Assembly: GCF_037893015.1 (NCBI RefSeq)
Contig: NC_133658.1
Coordinates: 888,022,080-888,086,079 of the forward strand
Reading direction: 5' to 3'
Length of the DNA: 64,000 nt
DNA from: Macrotis lagotis
Lineage: Eukaryota > Chordata > Mammalia > Peramelemorphia > Peramelidae
A model generated the notes under the pieces. That model did no database searches and was not told the origin of the DNA. It saw nothing but the letters and a program-made list of their open reading frames with translations. This document shows positions 1 to 10,416 of the stretch, in pieces (the stretch's first letter is position 1; every line of letters begins with the position of its first letter). Made by a program: the position numbers and the translations under genes.

Positions 1-278
1 TCCACCCTTGGGCAGTGGGGAGAAAAGAGTGAGCGAGAGAGAGAGTGTGTGTGTGTGTGTGTGTCTGGGGCAGGGTGGCGCCTGGTCTCCCCTCTACAGA
101 CCCAAGCCTCCAGGTCAGCTCTTCCACAGTCACTTCTGTCTAAAGGTACCCCCTTTTCGATGTAGGCAGAGGGGGTTCGGGTGTGCCCCAGGAGCTGCAG
201 ACTGGGTGTAGGAGGCAAACAGCCGCCCCGGGACTCTTCCTGTCCACTCTAAGCCAGCCCCACGGGGAGGGGTCGTAC
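1..278 (-). other. ZBTB48: ZBTB48 intron 6, left edge of window
   Basis: The donor sits at 277-278 on the minus strand, right after exon 279-433. No further zinc-finger coding appears before position 1, so the next exon is outside. A short GA then GT simple repeat occupies about 30-64. Confidence 0.8.
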
Positions 279-3200
279 CTGTGCTTTGCCTTAATGTGCA
301 TCTGGAGGCCATTGCGGCTGGAGGCGCGGTGCCCGCACTCCTCACACACGAAGAGCTTCTCTCCTCGGTGCTTGAAGGCTTCATGTAACTGCAGCTCTGT
401 TCGAGACAGGAAGCATTTGGCGCAGGTGGGGCACTGTGAGCAAGAGGACAGAAAGTTCACAGCTCGCTGCCATGATCCCCCCCAACTGGGAGGGCATCTC
501 TGTCTCACACAAGCTCCCTGGTGGTAAGGTTGCGTCCCACCCCACACTCAACACATACAGCCGGTGCTTAATAGAGGTGGCAGACAGAGGGCCTGTGTCA
601 AGGGCTCAGGCAAACTGGGTCCCTTCCCCTTTGGCCTTTGTCTGGCTGCTGCCCCCCCGGACAGTCTGGAGGCATGGGCACTCACCGCGTGTGGCTTGGG
701 GGCTCCATGCAGTTTGATCATGTGGCTCTGCAAGTCCTTCTTCTGCATGAACTGCTGTGAGCAGGACGAGCACTGAAACACAGGAGCTGGGGTCACAGCC
801 CGACTGTGCAGGGGAGCCCCCCCACCCAGCAGCAGTGGACAACACCAGTCCCCAGAGGAGACCTGGGGCCACCACCACCAAGGGGCCCAGGGCCTAGGGC
901 CATGCAGGGGTCAGAAACCACCCAGGAAGGGGCAGCAACTTGCCCAAGGGTCACAAGCCCAGCAGGGCCCCTTTCCCTTCCAGGGCCTTGTTCCAGGAGG
1001 GTCGCCCTTCTTCCAGTGCTGCCTCCCTGGCCTGGGGCCCCACCTTGTAGGGCATTTCCCCAGTGTGGGAAACCATGTGAACACGCAGTTCCATCCTCCG
1101 CCGGAAAGTCTCCTGGCACACCGAACAAGTAAATACCTGAACACAAGAGGAGCTGGGATCAGGTGTGAGCAAGGAGGCGATCGGGCCCCGCAGGAGACCC
1201 CGGCCCTGACTGCTCCAGTGGGCCTCGTGTCTGGGGGCAGGTGGAGGGAAGCCTGGCCCACCGCCCCTTGGGACCCTCTGGGAAAAGGAGAATATGGGAC
1301 CCCGGGCCAAGCGGTCAGGACAGAGCACACCTTGCCTTATAATCAATCTGCTTTTATCCCCAAAAAGTCAATTTAGGTTCCCAAGGCAAGTAAAAATCTG
1401 ACTGACTCAAGCCAGGAACTCGCCGACACCTGCTGTTCTAACACAGTTCCCTCTGATTTCCATGTTCTAAGGACCCTCCCAGCTCTGACACCCCGGGTTC
1501 TAAGGATGCCTCCCAGTTCTGACACCCTGGGTTCTAAGGATGCCTCCCGGCTCTGACACCCCGGGTTCTAAGAATGTCTCCCGGCTCTGACACCCCAGGT
1601 TCTAAGGACCCTCCTAGCTCTGAAATTCTTCTTTGTACAAGTTCCAACCTGGAATAACTTCTTGTTCAGAGACTCTGAGACTCTAAGGATGCTCTTTGCT
1701 CAGGAGCAGGGTCTAGAATCCGGTCCCCCAGTAATACCTGCTCTGACCGGTTCAGGCAATTTCGTGCTTCGTGCTCCAGGAGGTTCTCTTTCCTAAAGTA
1801 GCATTTCCCACATTTGGGGCATTCAAAAGGCTTCTCTCCAGTGTGTTTCCTGGAAGGAACAGATGCCAAGAGGGATTTGGGGGCTAGAAAGACTTACTGG
1901 CCTTCCAATGGACTCAAGGGCCTCTGGCCCATCCCTGCAGAGCAGCCAGAGGCCAGGGGCATTAGGACAAGATGCACCAGGGGCCCGGGCTGATCGCGTT
2001 AGCCCAACAGCAAACTTACATGACTGAGGAGTGAGCCAACCCCCTTCTATCCTGCCCTGATGCGCCAGAACCCTTGCACAAAGCCCACCATGTTGAGCTC
2101 TTGACTGGCCAAGCAAACTTTCTCCTAGGTGGGGAAGGGGCCTAGAGGCTCTCTGTTCAGGACAAGGGGTCCCCAGCAGCACCTGGACTCATTTGGCTCA
2201 CCTCTACCCCTCTCTGCATCTGCTGAGAGGCTGTCCACAGAGGTGATTTCACTGCCCTGTATTTTGGGGGATGTAGACTTGAGCATCTCAGCCATGCTCA
2301 GGGGAAGGGCCTGGACAACCCTGTGCACAAAGCCTGAAGAAATGACACTGAGACAAGGGGTTCTTACTACAGCCCAGGAACTTGTTTTAAAAATTAGGTT
2401 TGATAAATACACTTCGATATAATTGATTTCCTTGATAATTAATTCTCTTTATTTTTTTTCATCTTATGATAAAAACATATTTTTAAGAAAGGTATCCTAG
2501 ACCTCACTGGAGACTGCAAAGGGATCCATGACATCAAATAGCTTCAGATTCCCCCATCCTAAGAGAAAAAGAACTTCCCAGCTCACATCAGAACAAGCTC
2601 CAGGGAGATGCTTCCCTCCATCACCTGCTCTGCTCAGTGAAGGAATAGGAAGATGAAATGGAGAATCACTTTCCAATTTTTGTGCTATCATCCATGAGGC
2701 TGTTATTTAAGATTTACCTTGCCATCCTATTTACTCATCTTCTTTTACATGACACATTCCTATTCAGTCCCATGCAACACCTACAGGAATCTACTTTGAA
2801 GAAATATGCAGTTGAGGTCAACAGCGATCCCCTCTCTTGTGGTTCTTGGGACGGGCCCGCCTCCTTGCCCCACCAGATAAGGGCCTGGGGACATGGTCTG
2901 CATGCATGTGTCCCAACTGGGGCCTTCTCTGCAGTCTACCCTTCTGGGACTGGGAACCCTGACTTCCCCAAGAGCTATGCCTGGTCCCCGGGGACACACC
3001 CTTGACTTGGCAGGGTGGCCATGACTCCAGGCAAAACTGAAGTGGAGAATCTTCAGCTGTTTCTGTGTCATGGACGTCTTGAGCAGACTGGTCCTGCCCA
3101 TGGACCCCTTATTAAATAACAAAGGAAATGCTACATTTCAGAGGCCAGTGACTCTGCTCCCCTACCCCTTTCTTTGTTCACAGGCCTCCTAAAATTAATC

Positions 3201-5579
3201 TCTGGACCTATCCATGGAACATCTCAATCAAGAATTCTCGAGTTGGGAGTCCTTCAGAACCACTGCCCTCATGACAATGAGGATCTGGACAGAGACCAGG
3301 CCCAGGGATCTGAGGCCCAGCCTAGGAGGACACCCTCAGGGACCAGGGTGCCAAGGTGCCACTGTCCTGGCACAGGGTCCCAAGAGAAAAGGCCCAAGGA
3401 GGATGGCTTTCTCCTGACAGCCCTGACTGAAAACACAAGGGGCTACTGGAGCCTCAGAGGGGCTCTGGACAGAATGCTAATGGAGGGCCCTGGAGAGCGA
3501 CCAATTCTGAAATGCAATTTAATCAGCAAGGCAGAGGCTGCTGCAGAAATCCTCCACATCTCCTTTTAGTTATTGTGATGGTTCTTTCAAGAGGATGGTG
3601 ATATAAATCTCATACCCAAAAGGCCATCACAATGCCAAAGAGCTTTTAAGGAGGAGGACTCTGATGAGGATCTCATCACATCCTGGGCATCCCTGAGAGG
3701 TTTTTGGTTTTTTAATGAAGTTTTTTGTAAACACTTAGTAAAGCTATGCTCTTGGATGCAAACACTTTAAAAGCAGACTAGTGGCTCTGGAGCACAGTCG
3801 CTCAGATTTAGCAGAGCCCAGGCATGAGAGGAGCAAGTCCCAAAGTCGCAGGCCCTCTCCGGGCTGTGTCTGTTTCCAGGGTCCGCCCTGGGCATCTTGT
3901 GCCAGTTAGAAGGTCCCCAGGAGGGCAGGGTGGGTGAGAGGACACAAGAGGCCCCTCTGCTAGCGACTGTAGCTGGGCTCCTCAGAGACCATAGCCAATG
4001 GGCAGGGACAATGGGAAAGAAGGGGGCTGGACCTTGTCAGGACAGAGTAGCTTCCTGCTCTGGGAACAGAAAGGACAGGGATGGGGAAGGGGAATTAAAA
4101 AAAAAAAAGAATCTTTACCTGTTGTGGACTTTTAGATAATATTTGCTGAGGAACTTTTTATGACATGTGGGGCATTCAACCGGCACAGCTGTACCTTTTC
4201 TGTTCCCGGGGGGCTCGGCGACTGGGGGCCCCAGGCTCAGGGCCGGCTCCAGAGCACCAGGCTTTGGGGCTATGTCTGACTTCCTTGTGGTCTGCACAGT
4301 CTCTGTTTCAGAAATGTCCTCTCCATCAGCATCATCCTCCACGTGGACCACCACTTCCCACTATGGCAGAACAGGCAGCGCAAGGAGGTGGGGTCACCAG
4401 AGGAAAGGGACAAGGGTCCTGGGGGCTGGGCAAGCTGTCCCATCCTCATACTAAGGGAGGCCTCAGGCTAGCTAGGCACCTTGCCAGAAGGACCCCCAGT
4501 TCTGTAGCTAGTCCCTAGCTGAACCCTAGTGAAGACATGACTTGACTTCTGCCCTCACTGGCCTGGAATCCTGCCCCCCCAACTTCTGATGGGAGTCTGT
4601 CCCATGGGGCCTGTTGCTGGTCCACAGACCCAAGTCACCTTCTTGCTGGGCAGTTGGACACCAGGACAAAACTGGACCTTGGAGTCCAAGGCCCCAGTCT
4701 GGTTATCTGCCTCTCTCCTCATTTGTGAAATGGGGAGGTTGCCGGGAAGGCCTCTCAGGCTCCTTCACGGCAGAATAAGGACAGGTTCTGAGTCTGAGTC
4801 TGGGCAGGACCTGTTGTTCCAACCCCATGGATCCCCAACATGTCCCTCCCTTTCTTCTCCCCTGGGGGCCCCACCTCAGCCCCCATGGACAGCACCTCAT
4901 TACTACCAGCCTGCAGCAGGACCCCTCCTGCCTTCAAGGGTCTCTGGGGATCTTTATAGTCTTGAGGCTCCTTGTCCCCAGGACTGCTTGGGGTGCTGGG
5001 CTTCAGAGCTTGCTGGGGTCTCCGGTGGGGAGAGGATGGGCTCTGTCTAGGGGGACTAGGCTTGGCCCCCAGAGGACTCTGGGGGGAGCCGGGCTGCTGA
5101 GCACTCATGTCTGTGTACAAAGCCCCGGCCACTTCTTCCTCTTCAGAGTCAGGTGGCTGTTTGAGGTGACCGTTCACATCCTCAGGGATGGATGCCTCTA
5201 GGCTGGCCAACTCCTGCCCCACCAAGTCCTGAGCCCTGAAGCTTTGGCAGAGCTCCACCACCTCGGGGACCCGCAGCTCCCTGGCGGCCAGGAGCACCTT
5301 ATCCAGGTTTCCCGCAGTGAGGGCCAGGTGACCGGTGTAGAAGAAGTCCAGCAGGAGGCCGAAAATCTCAGCAAAGCCTGCGGGGAGGCTGATGCTGCCC
5401 ACCGCGCCGTCCCCGTTGAGGCTCTGAAAGAAGTGGCTGCAGCAGGCCAGGACGCTCCAGTGGGCCTTAAACACCAGGCCGCCCACGTCCAGGGTGGCGT
5501 CGCAGTACTGCCCCTTCTCCCGCTGCTTGTTGAGCTCCTGCAGCACCCGCACGCTGTGCTGGACAAAAGAGCCGTCCAT
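279..5579 (-). CDS. ZBTB48: ZBTB48 (HKR3/TZAP), BTB and C2H2 zinc-finger protein, 3' part outside window
   Basis: Nuclear transcription factor; the family member is known to bind telomeric TTAGGG repeats and limit telomere length. Exons in order of transcription: 4896-5579 (start ATG), 4119-4360, 1738-1849, 1044-1136, 686-772 and 279-433. All junctions are GT-AG and the phases agree throughout. The first exon encodes a BTB/POZ domain (about residues 1-120, with [11 protein letters not shown] and [13 protein letters not shown]) and an acidic, proline-rich linker. The next exons encode zinc fingers 1-6 ([57 protein letters not shown]). Finger 2 ends in Cys rather than His, as in the human protein. 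The exon opens ATGATGG directly after the acceptor; I chose the second ATG (5579) because it has A at -3 and G at +4 and matches human MDGSFVQ. Fingers 7-11, including the telomere-binding one, lie beyond position 1. No truncating change is seen. Confidence 0.97.
1464..1624. repeat. 33-34 bp minisatellite in ZBTB48 intron 3
   Basis: About five head-to-tail copies of a unit beginning GTTCTAAGGA and ending TCTGACACCCCGG lie between the exons at 1738-1849 and 1044-1136. Copies differ by one to four substitutions. There are no spacers, so this is a tandem repeat and not a CRISPR-like array. Confidence 0.85.
1850..4118 (-). other. ZBTB48: ZBTB48 intron 2 (2.3 kb)
   Basis: Intron between the exon at 4119-4360 (zinc finger 1) and the exon at 1738-1849 (zinc finger 2). 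Mostly unique sequence with an A/T-rich stretch near 2390-2490. Short frames are open in it, but none resembles a known protein or has matching splice sites. Confidence 0.75.
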
Positions 5580-5582
5580 CAT

Positions 5583-7435
5583 CTGCAGGGAGGACACAAG
5601 GGTCACGGGGCAGGGCTTGGGGGCCCTCCCCTGTGCTGGACAAACAAGGGATCCTCCAAGTCACAGAGGCACAAAATGGTAGAGCTAAGGCTAGAACTCA
5701 GGTCCTCTAACACCACATCTCGGACTTTCTCACCCCAGGGCGGTCTTCTGCCTCCCTCGTCATCTCCCTTCCCCATCCCCCAGCAGAACTGCCTCGAGTT
5801 CACACACACCAGAGGTCTCCGGAAACCTTAGCCGTCTACTCTGAGCCCAGTGCTGCCACTATGGACAGATCAAATCTTTTCTGTTCCTAAGGAAAAAGAC
5901 CCTGCTTGACTTGGGGAGGGCTAGAGTCTGGGGGAAGGGGATGGGGCAGGGGGCTACAAAGGGGGTCTGATGTGTCGGGGGCAAAACATTAGGATAGGTG
6001 GCTCCAGGGCATCTCCTGTGGGAGTGTGGCCAATGGAGAAGGTGCCAGGTAAACAGGTGAGTGGAGAGAGTGCGCCAGGAGACAGCACAGTCCAAAGCAG
6101 CACGGTGAGAAGGAGACAGGGTCTCAAAACATCTTAGTATCAAATTTCTCTGGTAAGGTTTGGGATCTAAGACATAAATAAGCAACAAATACATTTAAGA
6201 TTAATAGCCATTCTCCAAAAGACCGGTCAAGGGCTCCAAAAAGTCTTCAAAGGAAGAACTGCATCCCAACCATTTGAAAGATTGCTTCAACTAAGTAGTC
6301 CTGAGAGAAACACAAATCAAAAAAAGCTGAAGTTTCACCTCACCCTCTGCAAACGGGCAAAGAACGGAAACCGTCCCCGCAGGAGAGATGGAGGAAACAT
6401 CGGCACACAAATACTGGCCGGTGGAGTTGTGAAATGGCATGGCCATTTGAGAAAACAACTTGGAATTACGCAAATAAAGAGATTCAAACATTCAGAACCT
6501 TTGCCCCAGAAACTTCACTACTGGGTTGACCGATGCCAAAGAAGCTACTGATAAATACAAGGTCCCTTTATGGGCCAAAATGTTCACAGTGGCACTTTTT
6601 TTTTTTAAACAAAATTTTGTAATAAAATTTATAAAAAAATGCATTTCTATATGGGTTTAATTTTGTCATCACGGCTCACAACTGTCTTCCACAGCCATAC
6701 TATGCAAAATTTAAAAGAACCCGACCAGTTTCATTCCCGAAACAGTGCCACATCCTCCAAGGCCGCTTGTCAAAGGACAAGACGCTTCGGGACCGCACAG
6801 CCCAGCGCAGGGGCACCAGAGTGCCATGGCCAGGGCTCTGTGTGGCACACGGTGGCACTTCTCGTGGGAGCCACGGATGCCCACACAGCAGCTCCCGGGT
6901 GGGGAGGGTTAAGCCAGCTGTGGCAATGGGAGGATGGCCTGACTGGCCGTGTGAGGAGTGTGATGCTGAAGGCGCCCGGGGCAGGGCCAGTGCCAACCGA
7001 GCCCGTGCCCAGAGAGGCCCACGCGCCTGCACCCCCGGGCCCGCGCCCGCGGCGCCCGGTGCCGCTGCTCCTCTCTTTTGGGTGTTAAAATGCCAGTTTG
7101 TGGGATGGCGGGGGGAGGCGCTGAGAGGGGCACGGGCGAGAGGCTGGGGCTTCGGGGCGGCCCCCGGAGCCCGGGGGGCTCCCGCACCCCTCTTCTTGCC
7201 TAAAAGCCTCTCTGGTTACCGTTGAGCCGCTGGGGGCGGGGCGGGGCGCGAGCCGGCCGCAAGCACTTACGAAGCGCCGACTGTGTACCCCGGCGCGAGG
7301 GCGGGCCGGGGGCGGCGGGCCGGGGCAGCCTCGAGGCCCCGCTCCGGCCCGGGCCCCGCCGCCCCGCCGCCCCTGCGCTGCCCCCGGCCCCGCGCCTCTC
7401 CCCGCCCCTCCCCGAGGCGCGCCGCGCCGCCTCAC
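5583..7435 (-). other. ZBTB48: ZBTB48 intron 1, within the 5' UTR
   Basis: The acceptor CTGCAG directly precedes the start exon (AG at 5583-5584). The proposed donor is GTGAGG reading down from 7435. The intron contains a degraded L1 fragment (about 6195-6600) and otherwise unique sequence that becomes GC-rich above about 6950. Confidence 0.65.
6195..6600 (+). repeat. L1 fragment, ORF2 3' region
   Basis: On the plus strand the text follows the L1 ORF2 C-terminal region: a CTCCAAAAGACC start, a GGTGGAGTTGTGAA segment, an AATTTGGAACTA-like segment, and a CACTACTGGG segment matching the usual ACTACTAGGT. It is diverged, with no intact frame and no tail. Confidence 0.7.
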
Positions 7436-7436
7436 C

Positions 7437-7600
7437 TGCCCGGCCGGCCGCTCCGGAGACGCCCCGGCGCCCGCCCCGCTCCACCGAGGCCCCGCCGAGC
7501 CGCGCGCAGCCGCACCGGGCCCGGCCGAGCCGCCGCCGGACGTGACGTCGCCCCGGGGGGCGGGGCGCCGCGCGGCCTCGGGCCCTGAGCCGACCGCGGG
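7437..7600 (-). other. ZBTB48: Probable untranslated first exon of ZBTB48 (5' end uncertain)
   Basis: The only good donor pairing with the coding-exon acceptor at 5583 is at 7434-7435 (minus strand GT, CAG before it). The start site is not marked by a TATA box and is placed only by the CpG island and the CRE-like and ETS sites. A second donor-like GTAAGTG near 7265 could serve an alternative first exon. Confidence 0.45.
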
Positions 7601-7688
7601 CGACCGGAAGCGGCCCGACGCCTCGGAGCGTCTCAGAGGCGACCCGTGGGATCCCCGGGACCGGCGCTCCGGCGCCCCGCCCGCCCGC

Positions 7689-7702
7689 GTCGCCTAGGCA
7701 AC
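7689..7702. promoter_or_regulatory. RFX X-box in ZBTB48 promoter
   Basis: GTCGCCTAGGCAAC fits the RFX consensus, two half-sites with the GGCAAC half intact. It lies upstream of the inferred ZBTB48 start on the minus strand. Confidence 0.55.
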
Positions 7703-7952
7703 GGCGGCGCGGCCCGCTCGGCCCCGCCCCTCCCCGGCCAGAAAGCCGAAAACGAGTCGGGGTCACGTTGTGTGTCACTTCCGGGCCGGGCGGGGCTTCC
7801 GCCTCGGGGATCCAGAGAGCGGCCCCGGGCCGGCTCCGCGCCTCCCCGCGGGGCCGGGGGCCACAGCCCCCCCGGGCCTCAGTTCCCGCCTTTGTAAAAT
7901 GAAGGGCCCGGACGAGGCCATTTTCGAGCCTCCTCGTTCCAAACGGGGGAGA

Positions 7953-8039
7953 CCCCCGGCCCCGTCCCCTCCCCCCAACTAGGGCGCTAGCCCCCCGGCA
8001 CCCCGGCCCCGTCCCCCCCCCCCAACTAGGGCGCTAGCC
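7953..8039. repeat. Two-copy 47-bp tandem duplication at CpG island edge
   Basis: The segment with CCCGGCCCCGTCCCC followed by AACTAGGGCGCTAGCC occurs at 7953-7992 and again at 8000-8039. The copies differ mainly in the length of their C run. Confidence 0.85.
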
Positions 8040-8534
8040 GCCTGGCCCAGTGGGACCTGGACTCGGATCCAGAGGACCTGCCCCCCGTGGGCCCGGCCCG
8101 GCTGCTCAGACAGATCTGCAGCCGGGGAAGGTCCCGGCGGCTCCGCTTCGACGTCCTCTAATTCCCACCCCTCACTGTACAGAGCAGAGAACCTCAGGGG
8201 ACCTGGAAGTGATTTGCCCGAGACCCCAGGAATGGCAGAGCCAGATTTGGGACCGAGATCCCAACTTCAAATCTTTGCAGGGTCTCACTAGATCTGTGGG
8301 CCACCATCTGGTGGAGAGACTTCAGAAGACTAGTAGTTAGAGGTATCTGTCTGGCGTTGGACCCTCTCTACTTAGGACTTGTGCACCTTTGGATGAGCCA
8401 CTTTTCCTCTTGGTGCCTCAATTTCCTCATCTGTAAAATGAAGAATTTGGATCAGGTAGTCCCTAAAGTCCTTCCTGGTTTGATAGGGTAGCAAGGGGTG
8501 CTCAGGAAGAGGACCAGAGCCAGACCAGGGTTTG

Positions 8535-8860
8535 GGTGTACAGTGTTTCTCTGGTTCTGCTCATCTCACTCAGCATCAGTTCATGCAAATCCCTCCAGGC
8601 TTCCCTGAATTCCCATCCCTCCTGGTTTCTAATAGAACAATAGTGTTCCATGACAGACATATACCACAGTTGCTAAGCCATTCCCCAATTGAAGGACATT
8701 TACTGGATTTCCAATTCTTTGCCACCACAAATAGGGCTGCTATGAATATTTATGTACAACTGATGTTTTTACCCTTTTTCATCATCTCTTCACAGTATAC
8801 GTCCAGTAGTGGTATTGCTGGGTCAAACAGTATGCCCATTTTTGTTGCCCTTTGTTCGTA
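8535..8860 (-). repeat. Internal L1 fragment flanked by a 14-bp duplication
   Basis: Reverse-complement L1 ORF2 3' sequence (AGCCATTCCCCAATTGAAGG on the plus strand) interrupts a MIR-type SINE. CAGACCAGGGTTTG flanks it exactly at 8521-8534 and 8861-8874. The usual L1 3' UTR and A-tail are missing. Confidence 0.85.
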
Positions 8861-9000
8861 CAGACCAGGGTTTGAATCCCTGTTCTGCCACTTAGTATCA
8901 TGATAGCCTTGCCTTGAGAAAATAATTCTCTGGGCCTCAATTTTCTCATTTGTAAGTGATGGCATTCTATTAAGATGATCTCAACTATTCCGATTCTAAA
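8861..9000 (+). repeat. MIR-type SINE remnant
   Basis: Contains the MIR-like words GGGTTTGAATCCCTG, TCTGCCACTTAG and CTCAATTTTCTCATTTGTAA in order on the plus strand. Its left part lies left of the L1 insertion. Confidence 0.65.
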
Positions 9001-9079
9001 TCCATCTATCAGCCATTTTGTTAACTCAGTACCTCCTTCCACACATGAGCACCAAGACCGCTTCCAGTTTTAAATCTTA

Positions 9080-9370
9080 AGATCCTAGAATGGGTAGAAG
9101 TTGATAGGCAAATTTTAGACTTAATGTTAAGAAAACCTTCCCAAGTATTAAAGCTATTGAGAATTTGAATGGGCTGCCTCCTGAGGTAGTTTCTTATCAT
9201 TGAATGTCACAGAAAGATTATTGAGGAGACAATTCTCAGTTATGTGTGGAGTGGATTTAATAGTTTGGGGCTTCCTTCTAACTCCCTTGGAGCTGTTGTG
9301 TAGAGGATTTTGGTTAGCTGTAGTTTGGACTAGCCCCTGAGGTCTCTTCCAACTCAAATTCTGTATTGGA
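9080..9370 (+). repeat. CR1/L3-type LINE 3' remnant
   Basis: Words such as GGGCTGCCTCCTGAGGTAG and CTCTTCCAACTCAAATTCTG follow the order of the CR1/L3 3' end. Old and diverged. Confidence 0.5.
9256..9261 (-). terminator. TAS1R1: Possible TAS1R1 poly(A) signal
   Basis: TTTAAT on the plus strand is ATTAAA on the minus strand, about 225 bases past the TAS1R1 stop. No AATAAA is nearer. It lies inside an old repeat, so the call is weak. Confidence 0.3.
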
Positions 9371-9484
9371 GCTACCAAAGCTCAAGAGAGAAGAATCTGT
9401 CCTCATCTCATTCCCCACCCTGCCTAGCCTGGCCCAGCCATCCTTGCATCCATTCTTCTTCCTTCTCCACCCAAGCTGAGATGC

Positions 9485-10416
9485 TCAGGGGGAGCTGCAG
9501 CGCTGTGTGTAGTCTTGGATAGAGGCCTGGAAATACTCAGTGGTGTTGAGGTCTGGGCGGCAGAGGATGACATAGCACTTGGGGAGAAAATACCCACTGA
9601 AAACACCACTGAGGCTACTCATGATGACCAGTGCATGGATGGCTGGTAAGTATTTGCCATAGTAGATACTGGAACTGGTGGCAAGGCCAATCCAGGAAAT
9701 AAAGTAAAGGAGTAGGCTGAAGGTGATGCATTTGGCCTCGTTGTAGTTCTCTGGCAGGTCCTTGCCCACATAGCTACAGGCAAAACAGCTGATTGAGAGT
9801 AGCCAGGTATAGAGAACGCTCAGCATGTAACCTGGAGAGCTACTCTTGGAACACACCAGAACTACCAGCTCTGGGAATCGATTGTATTCCTTGGTGGGCA
9901 GGGGAGTCCAACCCGCCAGCCACAGGATACATATGAGAAGCTGGATAGTCGAACTCATCACCACAAAGGTCCTGGGCCCGTGGTTCTGCATCCAGGAATG
10001 GTAAAGAGTGGGCATCTTGGCCGACAACTTGAAGATGAAGATCAGCTGGAAGGAACGGACAGTTAAGCAAGATAGGAAAATGGCAAAGCCCAGGGCAAAG
10101 AGAGACTGGCGCAGCAGGCATGTGAGTGGTGTTGGTTCCCCAAAGAAACAGTAGGGGCTGCAGCTAGCACCTGCTAGTGAGCCTAACATGAGGAAGCACA
10201 TCTTGCCCCCAGCTGACCTCACCACAGGGGTGTCCAGGTGCCAGGCAAACAGGCTGGCCACCCCTGCCAACAGGAGAAGTATCAGTGTGTTAGCCCCTAT
10301 GAGCACCAAGGAGACTGGATGGTGCCAAGCGAGGAACTCGATGGTACGGTTGAAGCAGGTCTGGCTGCCCTCTGGGGACCACTCTTCTTTCTGACATGGC
10401 TGGCAAGTGTACTGGT
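9485..10416 (-). CDS. TAS1R1: TAS1R1 exon 6: seven-transmembrane domain and stop
   Basis: Part of the TAS1R1 CDS. The acceptor is CCAG just above 10416 and the exon starts in phase 1 with [13 protein letters not shown], closing the cysteine-rich domain. Seven hydrophobic segments follow, with family motifs [40 protein letters not shown] and [16 protein letters not shown]. The stop is TGA at 9485-9487. The last residues CSSP replace human CGST. Confidence 0.97.

Larger units (their letters stand above)
6950..8170. promoter_or_regulatory. ZBTB48: CpG island at the ZBTB48 promoter
   Basis: Very GC- and CpG-rich DNA. A donor-like CGGGCAG/GTGAGG on the minus strand marks the end of an untranslated first exon at about 7436, so transcription likely starts at roughly 7440-7620 and runs toward lower coordinates. 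Sites seen: a CRE-like TGACGTCG at 7543-7550, an ETS site ACCGGAAGCG at 7603-7612, an RFX X-box at 7689-7702 and a second ETS site CACTTCCGGG at 7776-7785. The antisense open frames here are GC-rich artefacts. Confidence 0.8.
8171..9484. other. Intergenic region between ZBTB48 promoter and TAS1R1 3' end
   Basis: Holds a MIR-type SINE split by an L1 fragment (8535-8860) and a CR1/L3-type remnant (about 9080-9370). I see no gene. Confidence 0.7.

Noticed and set aside
1464-1624. Short regularly repeated units resembling a CRISPR array
   Set aside because: Units are directly adjacent with no unique spacers, and the genome is a mammal's. It is a minisatellite.
4755-4895. Extension of the ZBTB48 BTB exon frame beyond 4896
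   Set aside because: A GTGCTG donor at 4895 joins in phase to the exon at 4360, whose [10 protein letters not shown] matches the human continuation. The extension is intron.
7200-7778. Long Arg/Pro/Gly-rich frames in the ZBTB48 CpG island
   Set aside because: GC-rich artefacts with no homology or splice context; the real ZBTB48 start is in the exon at 4896-5579.
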